NCBI GenBank assembly: GCA_028870845.1
Contig: JAGWOR010000017.1
Location: forward strand, 1-49,919
From: Gammaproteobacteria bacterium
GTDB lineage: Bacteria > Pseudomonadota > Gammaproteobacteria > Natronospirales > REEB76
Length of the DNA: 49,919 bases
Direction: 5' to 3'
Positions 25,961 to 35,955 of the stretch are shown in pieces (position 1 is the first letter of the stretch; the number at the start of each line of letters is the position of its first letter). A program made the position numbers and the translations under genes. Under the pieces are notes generated by a model. The model was given only the letters and a program-made list of their open reading frames with translations. It searched no databases and was not told where the DNA came from.

Positions 25961-27759
25961 CAGCCCAGTTGTGTTGTGGCCTGGACGCGCTGTTTCAGGA
26001 ATGCCAGCAGCTCAGTGCGCGGCAGGTCGGTTTTGTCAGCGTCCAGCCGCCCCTTGTATTCCACGCTGCCGGCATCCAGGCTGCGTTCAGATATCACCAC
26101 GCGGTGTGGAATGCCGATGAGCTCGGCATCGGCGAACATGGGCCCGGGCCGCAGCTCGCGGTCATCCATCAGCACTTCGTATCCCGCATCCATGAGTTCC
26201 CGGTAAAGATCTTCGGCCGCGTTGCGCAGCTTTTCGGATTTGTGCATGTTCAGCGGCAACAGCGCGATGTGGAAAGGTGCGATGGCATCCGGCCAGATGA
26301 TGCCGCGCACGTCGTTGTTTTGCTCGATGGCGGCAGCTACCACCCGGGTTACGCCAATGCCGTAGCAACCCATGATGAGGGTTGCGTCCCGGCCCTGTTC
26401 GTCGAGCACCGTGGCCTTGAGCTTCTCGCTGTACAGGCTGCCAAGCTGGAAAATATGGCCGACTTCGATGCCGCGCGCGATCTTGAGCATGCCTTTGCCA
26501 TCCGGTGAAGGGTCACCTTCAACGACCCTGCGGATGTCGGCGACGATATAGCCTTTTTCGATGTCGCGTTCCAGGTTGAAGCCGCGGCAATGGTAGCCGG
26601 GCTCATTGGCGCCGCACACGAAATCCGCCATTTGCTCCACGCTCCGGTCGATGATGAGCCTGAACGGTTCCAGGCGGCCGACGGCGGGATCCTGCGTCAA
26701 CCGCTTGTACAGGGTGGTGTTGCTTTGGATGTCCAGAAAAGCTTTCAGGCCAGCCGGGCCGATGTATCCGGCGCGGCAGCCCAGGTGCTGCTGGATCTCC
26801 GCCTCATTCGCCAGGCGATAGTTATCAAAACCCGGGATTTTTTTCAGCTTGGTTTCATTGACCTCGTGATCGCCGCGCAACAGCAGCAAGCCGAAGCCGC
26901 CGGCACCCATGACCGCCACCGCTTTCACGGTTTTTTGCAGCGGAATTTTCAGAAAAGCCGCGACTTCCTCGCAGGTTTTTTTGTCGGGGGTGGCGACCTT
27001 CATGCAGTTTTCGGCCGGCGCCGGCCGTGGAGCCGGCGGCACGGCGGCTTCGGCCATCTCGATATTGGCCGCGTAGCCGGACTGGTCGGAAAATGCGATG
27101 GCGTCTTCCCCGGAGTCCGCCAGTACGTGGAATTCATGGGAAAAATTTCCGCCGATGGCGCCGCTGTCGGCGCGCACCGCGCGGAACTTCAGTCCGCAGC
27201 GCGTGAAGATGCGCGAATAGGCGGTGTACATGGCGTCGTAGGTCTCCTGCAGCGACGCCTGTGATACATGGAATGAATAGGCATCTTTCATGAGGAATTC
27301 ACGCGCGCGCATCACTCCGAAGCGCGGCCTGATTTCGTCGCGAAACTTGGTCTGGATCTGGTAGAAAGTGAGCGGCAGCTGCTTATAGGAACGGATTTCG
27401 CGGCGTACCACGTCGGTGATGACTTCCTCATGGGTCGGCCCGAAGCAGTACTCACGCTGGTTGCGGTCCTTGAAGCGCAACAGCTCCGGGCCGTACTTCC
27501 CCCAGCGGCCGGATTCCTGCCACAACTCCGCCGGCTGCACCGCTGGCATCAGCAGCTCCAGGGCGCCGGTGCGGTTCATTTCCTCGCGCACGATGGTTTC
27601 CACCTTGTGCAGCGTGCGCAGGCCCAGCGGCAGCCAGGTGTACAGGCCGGCGGCCAGGCGCCGGATCAATCCAGCCCGCAGCATCAGCTGGTGGCTGACG
27701 GTATCCGCATCCGCGGGGGTTTCCTTGACGGTGAGCAGTGGGAAGCGGGAGGTGCGCAT
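25960..27759 (-). CDS. proS: Prolyl-tRNA synthetase, bacterial type with editing insertion
   Basis: A 599-residue class II synthetase. Motif 1/2 signatures are visible ([40 protein letters not shown]), the YbaK-like editing domain lies between motifs 2 and 3 (about residues 225-390), and motif 3 appears as [16 protein letters not shown]. The C-terminal anticodon-binding domain ends near [11 protein letters not shown]. It charges tRNA-Pro and clears Ala-tRNA-Pro. It is divergent from the ilvC-like gene, with 147 bp between the starts; in other lineages this flank of ilvC is often occupied by ilvI-ilvH. Confidence 0.98.
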   Translation of the reverse strand: MRTSRFPLLTVKETPADADTVSHQLMLRAGLIRRLAAGLYTWLPLGLRTLHKVETIVREEMNRTGALELLMPAVQPAELWQESGRWGKYGPELLRFKDRNQREYCFGPTHEEVITDVVRREIRSYKQLPLTFYQIQTKFRDEIRPRFGVMRAREFLMKDAYSFHVSQASLQETYDAMYTAYSRIFTRCGLKFRAVRADSGAIGGNFSHEFHVLADSGEDAIAFSDQSGYAANIEMAEAAVPPAPRPAPAENCMKVATPDKKTCEEVAAFLKIPLQKTVKAVAVMGAGGFGLLLLRGDHEVNETKLKKIPGFDNYRLANEAEIQQHLGCRAGYIGPAGLKAFLDIQSNTTLYKRLTQDPAVGRLEPFRLIIDRSVEQMADFVCGANEPGYHCRGFNLERDIEKGYIVADIRRVVEGDPSPDGKGMLKIARGIEVGHIFQLGSLYSEKLKATVLDEQGRDATLIMGCYGIGVTRVVAAAIEQNNDVRGIIWPDAIAPFHIALLPLNMHKSEKLRNAAEDLYRELMDAGYEVLMDDRELRPGPMFADAELIGIPHRVVISERSLDAGSVEYKGRLDADKTDLPRTELLAFLKQRVQATTQLG

Positions 27760-27906
27760 TGGCAGGGGCTTTATGTTGCAAAGGCGCCATTTTAACGGCC
27801 GGGGCCGGACCCAGTATAGCCAGTGGCCGTGCCGCAGTCACGGTGATGCAGTTGATTTCAGGACGGTCAGCGGTTAGCGTGATGCCGCCAACCGGGGGTA
27901 ACCGAC

Positions 27907-28896
27907 ATGGCCACAGTGCTTTATGACACGGGCATCAATCCGTCATTGATCAGGGCCCGCCGCGTGGCGGTGCTTGGATTCGGCGCGCAAGGCCGCGCAC
28001 AGGCCATGAATCTGAAGGATTCTGGCGTCAACGTGAGCGTCGGCCTGCGCGCGGGCTCGACCTCGCGAGCGGCTGCGGAAGCCGCCGGCCTGAAAGTGGC
28101 GGAGCCGGCTGCCGCGGTTTCCAAAGCCGACGTGGTGGTGATGCTGATTCCGGATGAGACCCAGCCGCGTGTCTACGCTGAAGCCGTGGCGCCGGTATTG
28201 CGCAAGAATGGCGCGCTGATCTTCGCCCATGGCTACAACATTCATTACCAGCGCATCGTGCCGCGTCCGGACATGGACGTGATGCTGGTGTCGCCCAGCG
28301 GCATCGGCGAGCACGTGCGCGCCGAATACCAGGCAGATCGCGGCGTACCGGCGCTGATGGCGGTGCAGCAGGATGCCAGCGGCAATGCGCGGGCTCTGGC
28401 CCTGTCCTACGCCTGGGCGCAGGGACACGGACGCGCCGGCATCATCGAATCCAGTTTCCGCGAGGAGACCGAGACCGACCTGTTCGCCGAACAGGCGGTG
28501 CTGTGCGGCGGGCTTACGCATCTCATCATCGCGGCCTTCGATACCCTGGTGCAGTCCGGCTATGCGCCGGAAGTTGCCTACTTCACCTGTCTGTATGAGG
28601 TGCGGCTGATCGCCGACATCATCAATCGCAAGGGCATCGCCAGCATGCGTGAATCGATTTCCACCACCGCTGAATTCGGCGACTATACCCGGGGTCCGCG
28701 CGTCATCGGGCCGGCAACGCGCACCGCCATGAAAGAACTGCTGGGCGAGATCCAGAACGGCCAGTTCGCCAGCGAACTGGAGCGTGAAGTCAGCGCTGGC
28801 ATGCCGACCGTGAAAATCGCGCGCGTGCGGGCGCGTACCCAGCTCATCGAAACAGTGGGTAAGGCGCTGCGCAAACACATGCAGGGCTCCGGCTGA
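27907..28896 (+). CDS. Ketol-acid reductoisomerase homologue lacking two catalytic residues
   Basis: A 329-residue class I IlvC homologue, end to end. The NADPH-binding motif is GFGAQGRAQAMNLKDSG with GLRAGS (residues 24-51). Kept catalytic residues are His108 (FAHGYNIHY), Asp191 and Glu195 (ETETDLFAEQ), Glu231, and Ser252 (SISTTAEFG). Two positions differ from classical IlvC: the lysine of the AP-K-xPG motif is Ser131 (SPSGIGEHVR, codon AGC at 28297), and the Mg-ligand Glu of FECLHE is Thr227 (FTCLYE, codon ACC at 28585). It therefore may not be an acetohydroxyacid isomeroreductase, or may be an NADPH-binding paralogue with another role. ilvI/ilvH are absent here, but pssA follows as in the classical ilvIHC-pssA order. 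A GGGGG-containing ribosome site precedes the ATG. Confidence 0.9.
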   Translation: MATVLYDTGINPSLIRARRVAVLGFGAQGRAQAMNLKDSGVNVSVGLRAGSTSRAAAEAAGLKVAEPAAAVSKADVVVMLIPDETQPRVYAEAVAPVLRKNGALIFAHGYNIHYQRIVPRPDMDVMLVSPSGIGEHVRAEYQADRGVPALMAVQQDASGNARALALSYAWAQGHGRAGIIESSFREETETDLFAEQAVLCGGLTHLIIAAFDTLVQSGYAPEVAYFTCLYEVRLIADIINRKGIASMRESISTTAEFGDYTRGPRVIGPATRTAMKELLGEIQNGQFASELEREVSAGMPTVKIARVRARTQLIETVGKALRKHMQGSG

Positions 28897-28969
28897 GCCG
28901 GCGACCGCGCGCGGTCGCGCCCCGCGGCCGGTCATGGCATCATATTGCCGAGTGAACCGAGGCCATGAC

Positions 28970-29806
28970 ATGCAAGCACCCGTGATTCCGGATCCCGACG
29001 TCGATACCGAAATCGGCGTCGACGAACCGATCGGTGAACCCGAAGAACCCGGCATCGAAGGCCCGCGCCGCCGCGGCATCTACCTGCTTCCCAATCTGCT
29101 GACCACCGCCGGACTGTTTTCCGGTTTTTACGCCATCGTGGCCGCTATGGCGGGACATTTCCAGCCGGCGGCCATCGCGGTGTTCGTGGCCATGATCTTC
29201 GACGGTCTGGATGGCCGCATTGCCCGGCTGACACATACCGAAAGTGCCTTCGGAAAGGAATACGACAGCCTTTCGGATATGGTGTCTTTCGGACTGGCGC
29301 CGGCGCTGGTCATGTATGAATGGGCCTTCAAGGACATGGCCAATTTCGGTTTTGTGTGGGGCAAGCTCGGCTGGCTGGGGGCTTTCTTCTACGCGATCTC
29401 CGCAGCCTTGCGCCTGGCGCGCTTCAACGTGCGCGCCGGCGTGGTGGACAAACGTTATTTCCAGGGCCTGCCGAGTCCCGCAGCCGCCGGCATCGTCGCC
29501 GCCACCGTGTGGCTGGGCGTGGACCAGAGCATACCAGGCCCGGCGCTGGTGATCCCCGCGTATGTGCTCACGGTGGCCGCGGGCGCGCTCATGGTGAGCA
29601 GCATCGGTTTCTACAGCTTCAAGGATTTCAATCTGCACGGGCGCGTGCCGTTCACCACGATTCTGGTGATCGTCGTCGCCATCATCGTGATCACGTTTAA
29701 TCCCCCGTCGGTTTTATTCCTGGTGTTTTTCTTTTACGCCTGCTCCGGCCCGGTGATGGCGCTGTGGCGCTTGCGGCGCCGGCTGTCGCAGCGACATTCC
29801 AAATAA
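28970..29806 (+). CDS. pssA: CDP-diacylglycerol-serine O-phosphatidyltransferase
   Basis: A 278-residue integral membrane enzyme making phosphatidylserine from CDP-DAG and serine. The CDP-alcohol phosphotransferase motif reads DGLDGRIARLTHTESAFG, with the trailing KEYDSLSD, so both Asp-rich halves are intact. The N-terminal acidic cytoplasmic tail (residues 1-30) precedes eight or so hydrophobic segments starting at YLLPNLLTTAGLF. The ATG at 28970 (MQAPVIPD) is preferred; an in-frame ATG at 28934 would add 12 residues. It follows the ilvC-like gene by 73 nt. Confidence 0.95.
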   Translation: MQAPVIPDPDVDTEIGVDEPIGEPEEPGIEGPRRRGIYLLPNLLTTAGLFSGFYAIVAAMAGHFQPAAIAVFVAMIFDGLDGRIARLTHTESAFGKEYDSLSDMVSFGLAPALVMYEWAFKDMANFGFVWGKLGWLGAFFYAISAALRLARFNVRAGVVDKRYFQGLPSPAAAGIVAATVWLGVDQSIPGPALVIPAYVLTVAAGALMVSSIGFYSFKDFNLHGRVPFTTILVIVVAIIVITFNPPSVLFLVFFFYACSGPVMALWRLRRRLSQRHSK

Positions 29807-29812
29807 AATTGC

Positions 29813-30502
29813 ATGGACGCGCGCCGCGCCCAATATCTGCACGAGCTGGGCATCACCGCATGGCGGCAGCGCGGTGCACCCGATGTCGGCCGGAGCGCAC
29901 CGGCGGCCGGCATCCACCACGCGCAAACCGCTCAAGCTGCCGCGAACCTGGACTGGGAGGGGCTGGAGCAGGCGGTCAAGAACTGCACTGCCTGCGGCTT
30001 GCGCGCCGGATGCACCCAGACGGTGTTCGGCGTAGGCAACCGGCAGGCGGACTGGCTGGTGATCGGCGAGGCACCCGGCGCGGAAGAAGACAGGCAAGGC
30101 GAACCGTTCGTGGGCCGCGCCGGCCAGCTGCTCAATTCCATGCTGGCGGCCATCGGCTTGCGCCGCGAACAGGTGTACATCGCCAACATACTCAAGTGCC
30201 GGCCGCCCGGAAACCGCGATCCCAAGCCCGAGGAAGCCGCCACCTGCCGCCCCTTCCTGGAGCGCCAGATCGCGTTGATCCGGCCGAAGCTGATCCTGGC
30301 CGTGGGCCGCATCGCTGCGCAAAACCTGATGGCTACCGACACGCCCATCGGCAAAATGCGCGGCAGATTGCATCACCTGGACGGCATCCCGGTGGTAGTT
30401 ACCTACCACCCAGCCTATTTGCTGCGCTCGCCGGGCGAGAAGCGCAAGGCCTGGGCGGACCTGCAGTTCGCGGTGCGCACCTTTGAAGGCAAGCAGACAT
30501 GA
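29813..30502 (+). CDS. Uracil-DNA glycosylase, family 4 (Fe-S type)
   Basis: A 229-residue protein removing uracil from DNA. Motif A reads [20 protein letters not shown], and the 4Fe-4S ligands are [11 protein letters not shown] near residue 60 and [19 protein letters not shown]. The C-terminal motif B is [13 protein letters not shown]-terminally there is an Ala-rich segment of about 45 residues of no known role, common in this subgroup. It lies 6 nt after pssA and overlaps rimI by ATGA, so transcription probably continues from pssA. Confidence 0.93.
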   Translation: MDARRAQYLHELGITAWRQRGAPDVGRSAPAAGIHHAQTAQAAANLDWEGLEQAVKNCTACGLRAGCTQTVFGVGNRQADWLVIGEAPGAEEDRQGEPFVGRAGQLLNSMLAAIGLRREQVYIANILKCRPPGNRDPKPEEAATCRPFLERQIALIRPKLILAVGRIAAQNLMATDTPIGKMRGRLHHLDGIPVVVTYHPAYLLRSPGEKRKAWADLQFAVRTFEGKQT

Positions 30503-30966
30503 GCGCGGTGGTCGCCATCCCCGATTCGCCGCTGTACCGCCCCATGCGCGAGGCCGACATTCCGGTGGTGTTCGCCATAGAAAAGCGCGCCTATAAGTTC
30601 CACTGGAGCGAAGGCATCTTCCGCGATTGCTTGCGGGTAGGTTATGGCTGCTGGGTGATGGAGCTGGGCGGCGGCGTCGGCGGCTACGGCATTCTTTCGT
30701 TGGTGGTGGGCGAGGCGCACCTGCTGAACATTTGCGTGGCGCCCGAATGGCAGGCGCAGGGCTACGGGCGCCTGCTGCTGGAACATTTCATCGAGCTGGC
30801 CCGCGAACGCGGCGCCTACCAGATGCTGCTGGAAGTGCGGCCGTCCAACAAGACCGCCATGCGCCTGTACCGCCGGCGCGGCTTTGCGGAAGTGGGCCAG
30901 CGCAAGAATTACTATCCCGGCGAGCATGGGCGGGAAGACGCCCTGATCCTGGGGTTGCCTTTATGA
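30499..30966 (+). CDS. rimI: Ribosomal-protein S18-alanine N-acetyltransferase
   Basis: A 155-residue GNAT acetyltransferase. The acetyl-CoA loop is APEWQAQGYGRLLLEHFIEL (around residue 80), preceded by AHLLNICVAP and followed by LEVRPSNKTAMRLYRRRGFA, all RimI hallmarks. It acetylates the N-terminal Ala of S18. It overlaps the uracil-DNA glycosylase stop (ATGA) and is placed before prfC. Confidence 0.92.
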   Translation: MSAVVAIPDSPLYRPMREADIPVVFAIEKRAYKFHWSEGIFRDCLRVGYGCWVMELGGGVGGYGILSLVVGEAHLLNICVAPEWQAQGYGRLLLEHFIELARERGAYQMLLEVRPSNKTAMRLYRRRGFAEVGQRKNYYPGEHGREDALILGLPL

Positions 30967-31019
30967 AAGCCGGCGCCGTGTTCGGGTAAAATACCGGTTT
31001 TTCCCCGAGTCAGGTCTCC

Positions 31020-32615
31020 ATGTTCGACCAGGAAATCGGCCGACGGCGCACTTTTGCCATCATCTCGCATCCGGATGCCGGCAAGACCACGCTCACCGAA
31101 AAATTGCTGCTATTCGGCGGCGCCATCCAGTACGCCGGCGCGGTCAAGGGCCGCAAGGCCGCGCGCCATGCCACTTCCGACTGGATGCAGCTGGAACAGC
31201 AGCGCGGCATTTCCATCACCTCGTCGGTGATGCAGTTCCCGTACCGCGAGCGCGTCATTAACCTGCTGGATACCCCGGGCCACGAGGACTTTTCCGAGGA
31301 CACCTACCGCACCCTGACTGCCGTGGATTCGGCGCTCATGGTGATCGACTGCGCCAAGGGCGTGGAGGAGCGCACTATCAAGCTCATGGAAGTGTGCCGT
31401 TTGCGCGACACGCCCATCATGACGTTCATCAACAAGCTGGACCGGGACGGGCGCGATCCCACCGCGCTGCTGGACGAGGTGGAAGCGGTGCTCAAGATCC
31501 GCTGCGCGCCCATGACCTGGCCGCTGGGCATGGGCCGCGATCTCAAGGGTATTTACCAGTTCGCCGGGGACCGCATCCATATTTATACAGGCAGCAAGAC
31601 CGGCCGCCTGGGCGAGGTGCACGCCATCCAGGGCCTGCACAGCCGCGAAGCGGATGAACTGCTGGGCACAGATGCGGCCCGCCTGCGCGCCGAAGTGGAG
31701 CTGGTGCAGGGCGCCTCGCACTTATTCGAGCATGAGGAATATCTGGCGGGACGGCTGACGCCGGTGTTTTTCGGTTCCGCCATCGGCAACTTTGGCGTGC
31801 GCGAACTGCTGGACGCGTTTGTGGAGCACGCGCCGCCGCCACGCGCCCGGGACAGCGTCACGCGCCGGGTGTCGCCGCTTGAGGACAAGCTCAGCGGTTT
31901 CATTTTCAAGATTCAGGCCAACATGGATCCGCAGCATCACGACCGCATCGCCTTCATGCGGCTGTGCTCAGGGCGCTATCAGCCCGGGATGCGCGTGCGG
32001 CACGTGCGCATCGGACGCGAGATCAAGATCGCGGATGCACTCACCTTCATGGCGGCGGAACGCGAGCACGCGCAGGAAGCCTACGCGGGCGACATCATCG
32101 GCATCCACAACCACGGCACCGTGGCCATCGGCGACACCTTCACCCAGGGCGAAGACCTGCAGTTCACCGGCATTCCCAACTTCGCACCGGAATTGTTCCG
32201 CCGGGTGCTGCTCAAGGATCCCTTGAAGGCCAAGGCCCTCAACAAAGGCCTGGATCAGCTGTGCGAGGAGGGCGCCACCCAGCTGTTCAGGCCCTTGCGC
32301 AACAACGACCTGATCCTCGGCGCCGTGGGACTGCTGCAGTTCGATGTGGTTGCCTACCGGCTGCAGACGGAATACGGCGTGGACTGCAAGTTCGAGGGCG
32401 TGCCTGTGGCCACCGCCCGCTGGGTGGATTGTGACGACCGCAAGAAGCTGGAAGAATTCCGCGACAAGGCCCACGACTACCTGGCGCTGGATCACGCCGG
32501 CAGCCTGGTGTACATCGCCCCCACCCAGGTGAACCTGCAGCTGACCCTGGAACGCTGGCCGGGCGTACGCTTCCGTGACACCCGCGAGCACGGCGTGGTA
32601 CCGGCCGCCGCCTGA
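31020..32615 (+). CDS. prfC: Peptide chain release factor 3 (RF3)
   Basis: A 531-residue translational GTPase that recycles RF1/RF2 from the ribosome. G1 is [15 protein letters not shown]2 region [15 protein letters not shown]3 [15 protein letters not shown]4 NKLDRD; domains II and III follow with typical RF3 features such as [15 protein letters not shown]. Length and start are those of RF3; the ATG lies 53 nt after the rimI stop with AGTCAGGTCT-like upstream sequence but only a weak ribosome site. Confidence 0.97.
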   Translation: MFDQEIGRRRTFAIISHPDAGKTTLTEKLLLFGGAIQYAGAVKGRKAARHATSDWMQLEQQRGISITSSVMQFPYRERVINLLDTPGHEDFSEDTYRTLTAVDSALMVIDCAKGVEERTIKLMEVCRLRDTPIMTFINKLDRDGRDPTALLDEVEAVLKIRCAPMTWPLGMGRDLKGIYQFAGDRIHIYTGSKTGRLGEVHAIQGLHSREADELLGTDAARLRAEVELVQGASHLFEHEEYLAGRLTPVFFGSAIGNFGVRELLDAFVEHAPPPRARDSVTRRVSPLEDKLSGFIFKIQANMDPQHHDRIAFMRLCSGRYQPGMRVRHVRIGREIKIADALTFMAAEREHAQEAYAGDIIGIHNHGTVAIGDTFTQGEDLQFTGIPNFAPELFRRVLLKDPLKAKALNKGLDQLCEEGATQLFRPLRNNDLILGAVGLLQFDVVAYRLQTEYGVDCKFEGVPVATARWVDCDDRKKLEEFRDKAHDYLALDHAGSLVYIAPTQVNLQLTLERWPGVRFRDTREHGVVPAAA

Positions 32616-32691
32616 AAATTACACAGGGCGCGGCGTGGCCCCGTCAATCCATTCCTGCTAGCCTGTGCCGTCCGCTGGCATGAGGGCGCAC

Positions 32692-33999
32692 ATGCAACTT
32701 CCCAAAAGCCGCAAGCTGTGGGGTTGGGCTTCCTATTATTGGGGCAACCATGCCTACACCACGTCCATCATTACGGTATTTTTCCCGATCTTCTTCCAGC
32801 AATACTGGGACCATGGCACAGAGGTGACCCTGAATACCTTCCGCCTGGGCCTGGCCAATTCAGTTGCAAGTCTGGTGGTGGCGCTATCGGCGCCGGTGCT
32901 GGGAGCCATCGCCGACAGCGGCGGACACAAGAAACGCTTTCTGATCACAACGGCATTCCTGGGCAGCCTGATGATGCTGGCCCTGTATTTCGTGCACATG
33001 GGACAGTGGCAATGGGCCTGGCTGTTGTACGTGATCGCTTCCGTGTGTTACTGGTGGGGCAACGTGTTCGGCGATTCCATGCTGGTGTCGGTGGCCGAGC
33101 CCGGCAAGCTCGACATGACTTCGGCCATCGGCTACTTCGCCGGTTACCTGGGTGGCGGCCTGTTCCTGGTCCTGGGCGTAGCCATGAGCCTGAAGCCCCA
33201 GTGGTTTGGACTCAGCAGCGCGGTGGCCGCAGTGCGCATGATCCTGATCCTGACCGCGGCCTGGTGGGTGCTGTTCTCGCTGCCGTTGCTGTTCTGGGTG
33301 CCGGAACCCCACAAGCCGGCAGTCAAGCCCGGTCTCGGGAAATCAGTGGTTGCCGGCTTCCGGCAGCTGGCGGAAACCTTCCGCCACGTGCGCGCCTACA
33401 AACCGGTGTTCATGTTCCTGATCGCCTACTGGGTGTACATTGACGGCGTCAACACCATCATCCAGATGGCGGTGGACTACGGTAAAGCCATCGGCTTCAG
33501 CACCACCGACCTGATCCTGGCGGTGCTCATGGTGCAGTTCATAGGGGTGCCGGCGGCCATCCTGTTTGGGCGCCTGGGTGAGCGCATCGGCCCGAAAATC
33601 GCGATTTTCATCGGCCTGGCGGTGTATGTGGTGGTAGCCGTATTCGCGGCTTTCATGCAGCATTCCTGGGAATTCTTTGTGCTTGCCGGCCTGGTGGGCC
33701 TGGTGCAGGGCGGCGTGCAGCTGCTCAGCCGCTCCTTTTATGCCCGGCTGGTGCCCCATGAGCGGGCCGGGGAATTCTTCGGCTTTTACAACATGTTGGG
33801 TGAGTTTGCCGCCATTCTCGGGCCCATCATGATCGGCTTCGTGAGCTATGCCACCGGCAGCCCGCGGCTGTCCATTCTGTCGGTTATCCTGCTGTTCGCG
33901 GTGGGTGCGGCGCTGCTGACGCGGGTGGATGCCGGAGCGGATTCTGCGCCGGCGGCGACCGGGAGCCTGCGAAACGGCTCCAGTCATGGCACAATCTAG
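32692..33999 (+). CDS. MFS transporter, UMF1/Atg22-like
   Basis: A 435-residue protein with 11 to 12 transmembrane helices belonging to the major facilitator superfamily branch resembling yeast vacuolar effluxer Atg22. The family signature W(A)SYYWGNHAYTTSIITVFF occupies the first helix, GAIADSGGHKKRFLI is the MFS loop 2-3 motif, and PHERAGEFFGFYNMLGEFAA lies late. The substrate is unknown; members have been linked to amino-acid or lysophospholipid movement. The ATG at 32692 was chosen because GAGGGC lies at ribosome-site distance; ATGs at 32665 and 32680 are alternatives. Confidence 0.92.
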   Translation: MQLPKSRKLWGWASYYWGNHAYTTSIITVFFPIFFQQYWDHGTEVTLNTFRLGLANSVASLVVALSAPVLGAIADSGGHKKRFLITTAFLGSLMMLALYFVHMGQWQWAWLLYVIASVCYWWGNVFGDSMLVSVAEPGKLDMTSAIGYFAGYLGGGLFLVLGVAMSLKPQWFGLSSAVAAVRMILILTAAWWVLFSLPLLFWVPEPHKPAVKPGLGKSVVAGFRQLAETFRHVRAYKPVFMFLIAYWVYIDGVNTIIQMAVDYGKAIGFSTTDLILAVLMVQFIGVPAAILFGRLGERIGPKIAIFIGLAVYVVVAVFAAFMQHSWEFFVLAGLVGLVQGGVQLLSRSFYARLVPHERAGEFFGFYNMLGEFAAILGPIMIGFVSYATGSPRLSILSVILLFAVGAALLTRVDAGADSAPAATGSLRNGSSHGTI

Positions 34000-34048
34000 G
34001 CTTCGGCGGCGGCCAACTGGTGCCGCCAACATTTTTCGGGAGGGGTTT

Positions 34049-34759
34049 ATGAAGCGGTGGTTCGTAATTGTGCTTACCCTGACGTCGGCGGCTCTGATGT
34101 CGGCCTGCAGCTATAAGCCCAGCTATGCGCTGGTGGGTGTTCCGGGCCAGTATTCCTATATCGACAGCGCCAACATTCTGATCGACAACGGGCAATGCAG
34201 CTATGTCATCTACCGGGGCGATGGAACCACCCCGCCCGAGGTGGTGGAGCCCTGTGCCCTGATGGCTGACAAGAAAGACGCCCTGGGCAACCCCCACGGC
34301 AAAATCGAAATCGGCTTCAACACCGCCAAGGGCCCGCAGATCCTGACCATGACCGAGGCCGGCACCAACGGCGAATTTGCCCAGAGCGTGCCGGATATCG
34401 GCGTGTATCTGCCCAACAACTGGAACCTGCAGACGCCGGCGAGCAACCAGCTGCTCAAGGCCAACGCCCAGGGGTCCGTGTACGCCAACCTGCTGGTGGC
34501 CTTCGGCGGCGTGCGCTGCTCGCTGACGGTGGTGCCGGTGGCCACCAATACCCCGGTGAACATGCCCTGCGGGCTCATGTCCTGGAGCAGCGATTCCGTG
34601 TCCGTGTCGATCCCAGGCGCGCTGGTTTCGACTGCCTATACCCAGCGTTCCTGGCCGCTGCATTTCACCATCGATCCCAGCGGCAACGGCTGGAATCTGG
34701 TGAAACCGCCGCCCGGATTCCCGGCGACCTATACGCTGACGGATAACAACGCCAAGTAG
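34049..34759 (+). CDS. Lipoprotein of unknown function
   Basis: A 236-residue precursor whose signal peptide ends in the lipobox LMSAC (FVIVLTLTSAALMSACSYKP). The mature protein is Gly/Pro-rich with mostly beta character, with four or five further Cys residues (QCSYVIY, EPCALMAD, RCSLTVV, MPCGLMS). It contains repeated aromatic/Ser features such as DIGVYLPNNWNLQTPA. No family was recognised. A GGGAGGGG ribosome site precedes the ATG, and the next gene begins 2 nt after the stop, so the two exported proteins are probably produced together. Confidence 0.82.
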   Translation: MKRWFVIVLTLTSAALMSACSYKPSYALVGVPGQYSYIDSANILIDNGQCSYVIYRGDGTTPPEVVEPCALMADKKDALGNPHGKIEIGFNTAKGPQILTMTEAGTNGEFAQSVPDIGVYLPNNWNLQTPASNQLLKANAQGSVYANLLVAFGGVRCSLTVVPVATNTPVNMPCGLMSWSSDSVSVSIPGALVSTAYTQRSWPLHFTIDPSGNGWNLVKPPPGFPATYTLTDNNAK

Positions 34760-34761
34760 CG

Positions 34762-35547
34762 ATGCGCGCCAGCCTCCGGCGGCCGAGCATGCGAGCCGGA
34801 TTGCTGGCAATCAGCCTGCTGTGCCTGAGCGCGCCAGCCGCGCAGGCGGCTGCGCCGGAAACCTGGAGCGTTTCCAAACAGGCACCCTGCATGGGCTTGA
34901 CCGTCAGCTGGACGCCGACGCTTCCCGATCTGCAGCAACTGGTGGGGCCGCACTGGCACCCGGCCCAGGGACCGGTGGCCGGCCACGGCATCCTGCTGCT
35001 GTTCGCCACCCGCTGCCCCCAATCCCATGTCGGCGCCAAAGCCACCGGCCCGTTCACCATGGGCGCGGTGATCGTGCCGGTGGAAACTCCGGCGGACACC
35101 CACGGCATCCAGCAAAGCAACGGCCACGGCTGGGCAGTGGTAGCGGAAGTGCTGGGGCCGGAGCGCAGCCCGGTGATGCAGCTGTTCAAGCGCCATGGTT
35201 TTACCGTGACCAATGCCCAGGTACGTCTCACACTGTATAAGGACGCCAAGCAGCTGCAACCCAGCATCAGCATCGTGACAAAAGACGGACACATGGGCGT
35301 GCATGCGGAAGTCTCCGGCCCAGCCAAGCGCTTCGATATCGTCTCTGCCCTGGGTGGGAACAATCCCGAGCTGTTTTCATTATTCACCGGCAAGGAATCC
35401 GCTTCCCGTCAGGAGCAGAGTACGGCGATCACCACCGCAGGCGGCACCACACTGGTGTCCCAATTTCAGCTGGCGCCCAAGCCCGGCCGGGTCATGCTCG
35501 ACCGGGATTTCACCTGGTCTTTCCGGTTCTCCGATCAGCCGTATTGA
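34762..35547 (+). CDS. Exported protein of unknown function
   Basis: A 261-residue protein with a twin-arginine-poor Sec signal peptide (RAGLLAISLLCLSAPAAQAA, cleavage near AQA-AAP). The mature part opens with APCMGLTVSWTPTLPDLQQL, contains FATRCPQSHVGAKATGPF, and its size and beta-rich pattern loosely recall acetoacetate-decarboxylase-like folds. That resemblance is weak and not claimed as function. It is translationally adjacent to the lipoprotein at 34049-34759 (2-nt gap) and probably shares its transcript. No catalytic motif is visible. Confidence 0.78.
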   Translation: MRASLRRPSMRAGLLAISLLCLSAPAAQAAAPETWSVSKQAPCMGLTVSWTPTLPDLQQLVGPHWHPAQGPVAGHGILLLFATRCPQSHVGAKATGPFTMGAVIVPVETPADTHGIQQSNGHGWAVVAEVLGPERSPVMQLFKRHGFTVTNAQVRLTLYKDAKQLQPSISIVTKDGHMGVHAEVSGPAKRFDIVSALGGNNPELFSLFTGKESASRQEQSTAITTAGGTTLVSQFQLAPKPGRVMLDRDFTWSFRFSDQPY

Positions 35548-35665
35548 GGAAGTCGCAGCGATTTGGTGTCCAAGTCGCCACAGCAACGCGCAAAGTTACA
35601 ACGGTATCCGTTTCTTCTCCACTATGTGCCTGTCCTGATGCTGGTGGCCGCGCTAAGGAGAAAAC

Positions 35666-35955
35666 ATGAACGCTCGGTTTGAATCCAGCCGCCTGCTGTT
35701 TGCCGCGGCCATGATCGCCCTCGGCGTCACTGGCCCGGTGAACGGCGACTTCGCCCTGGGCTGGCAGCCACGATGGAAGCTGTCATGCTGGGCCTGATCC
35801 CAATTACTTTTTGGGGGCCGGATCTTTATACGGGCAGGACCGCGAGCACCGCGTTTATCATCTCGTTCCTGATCGCCGCCGGCGTGTGGCTGGTGGCCGA
35901 TACCTGCAAGGAGGTGCCGTGGATGGCCACCGGCAGGCTGGTTTGCAAAATATAA
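35666..35955 (+). pseudogene. DoxX-like membrane protein gene, internally deleted and frameshifted
   Basis: A good ribosome site (AAGGAG) precedes an ATG at 35666 that opens a DoxX-like N-terminus (SSRLLFAAAMIALGVTGPVN then GDFALGWQP) but stops about ten codons later. In another frame, 35773-35955 encodes a DoxX-like C-terminus (MLGLIPITFWGPDLYTGRTA ... VADTCKEVPWMATGR). Full-length relatives of this type have a long middle section of further helices that is missing here. The piece thus looks like a gene remnant produced by an internal deletion with frameshift. The 110 bp before it (35548-35665) and the AT-rich 171 bp after it (35956-36126) hold no other gene I can support. Confidence 0.72.
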
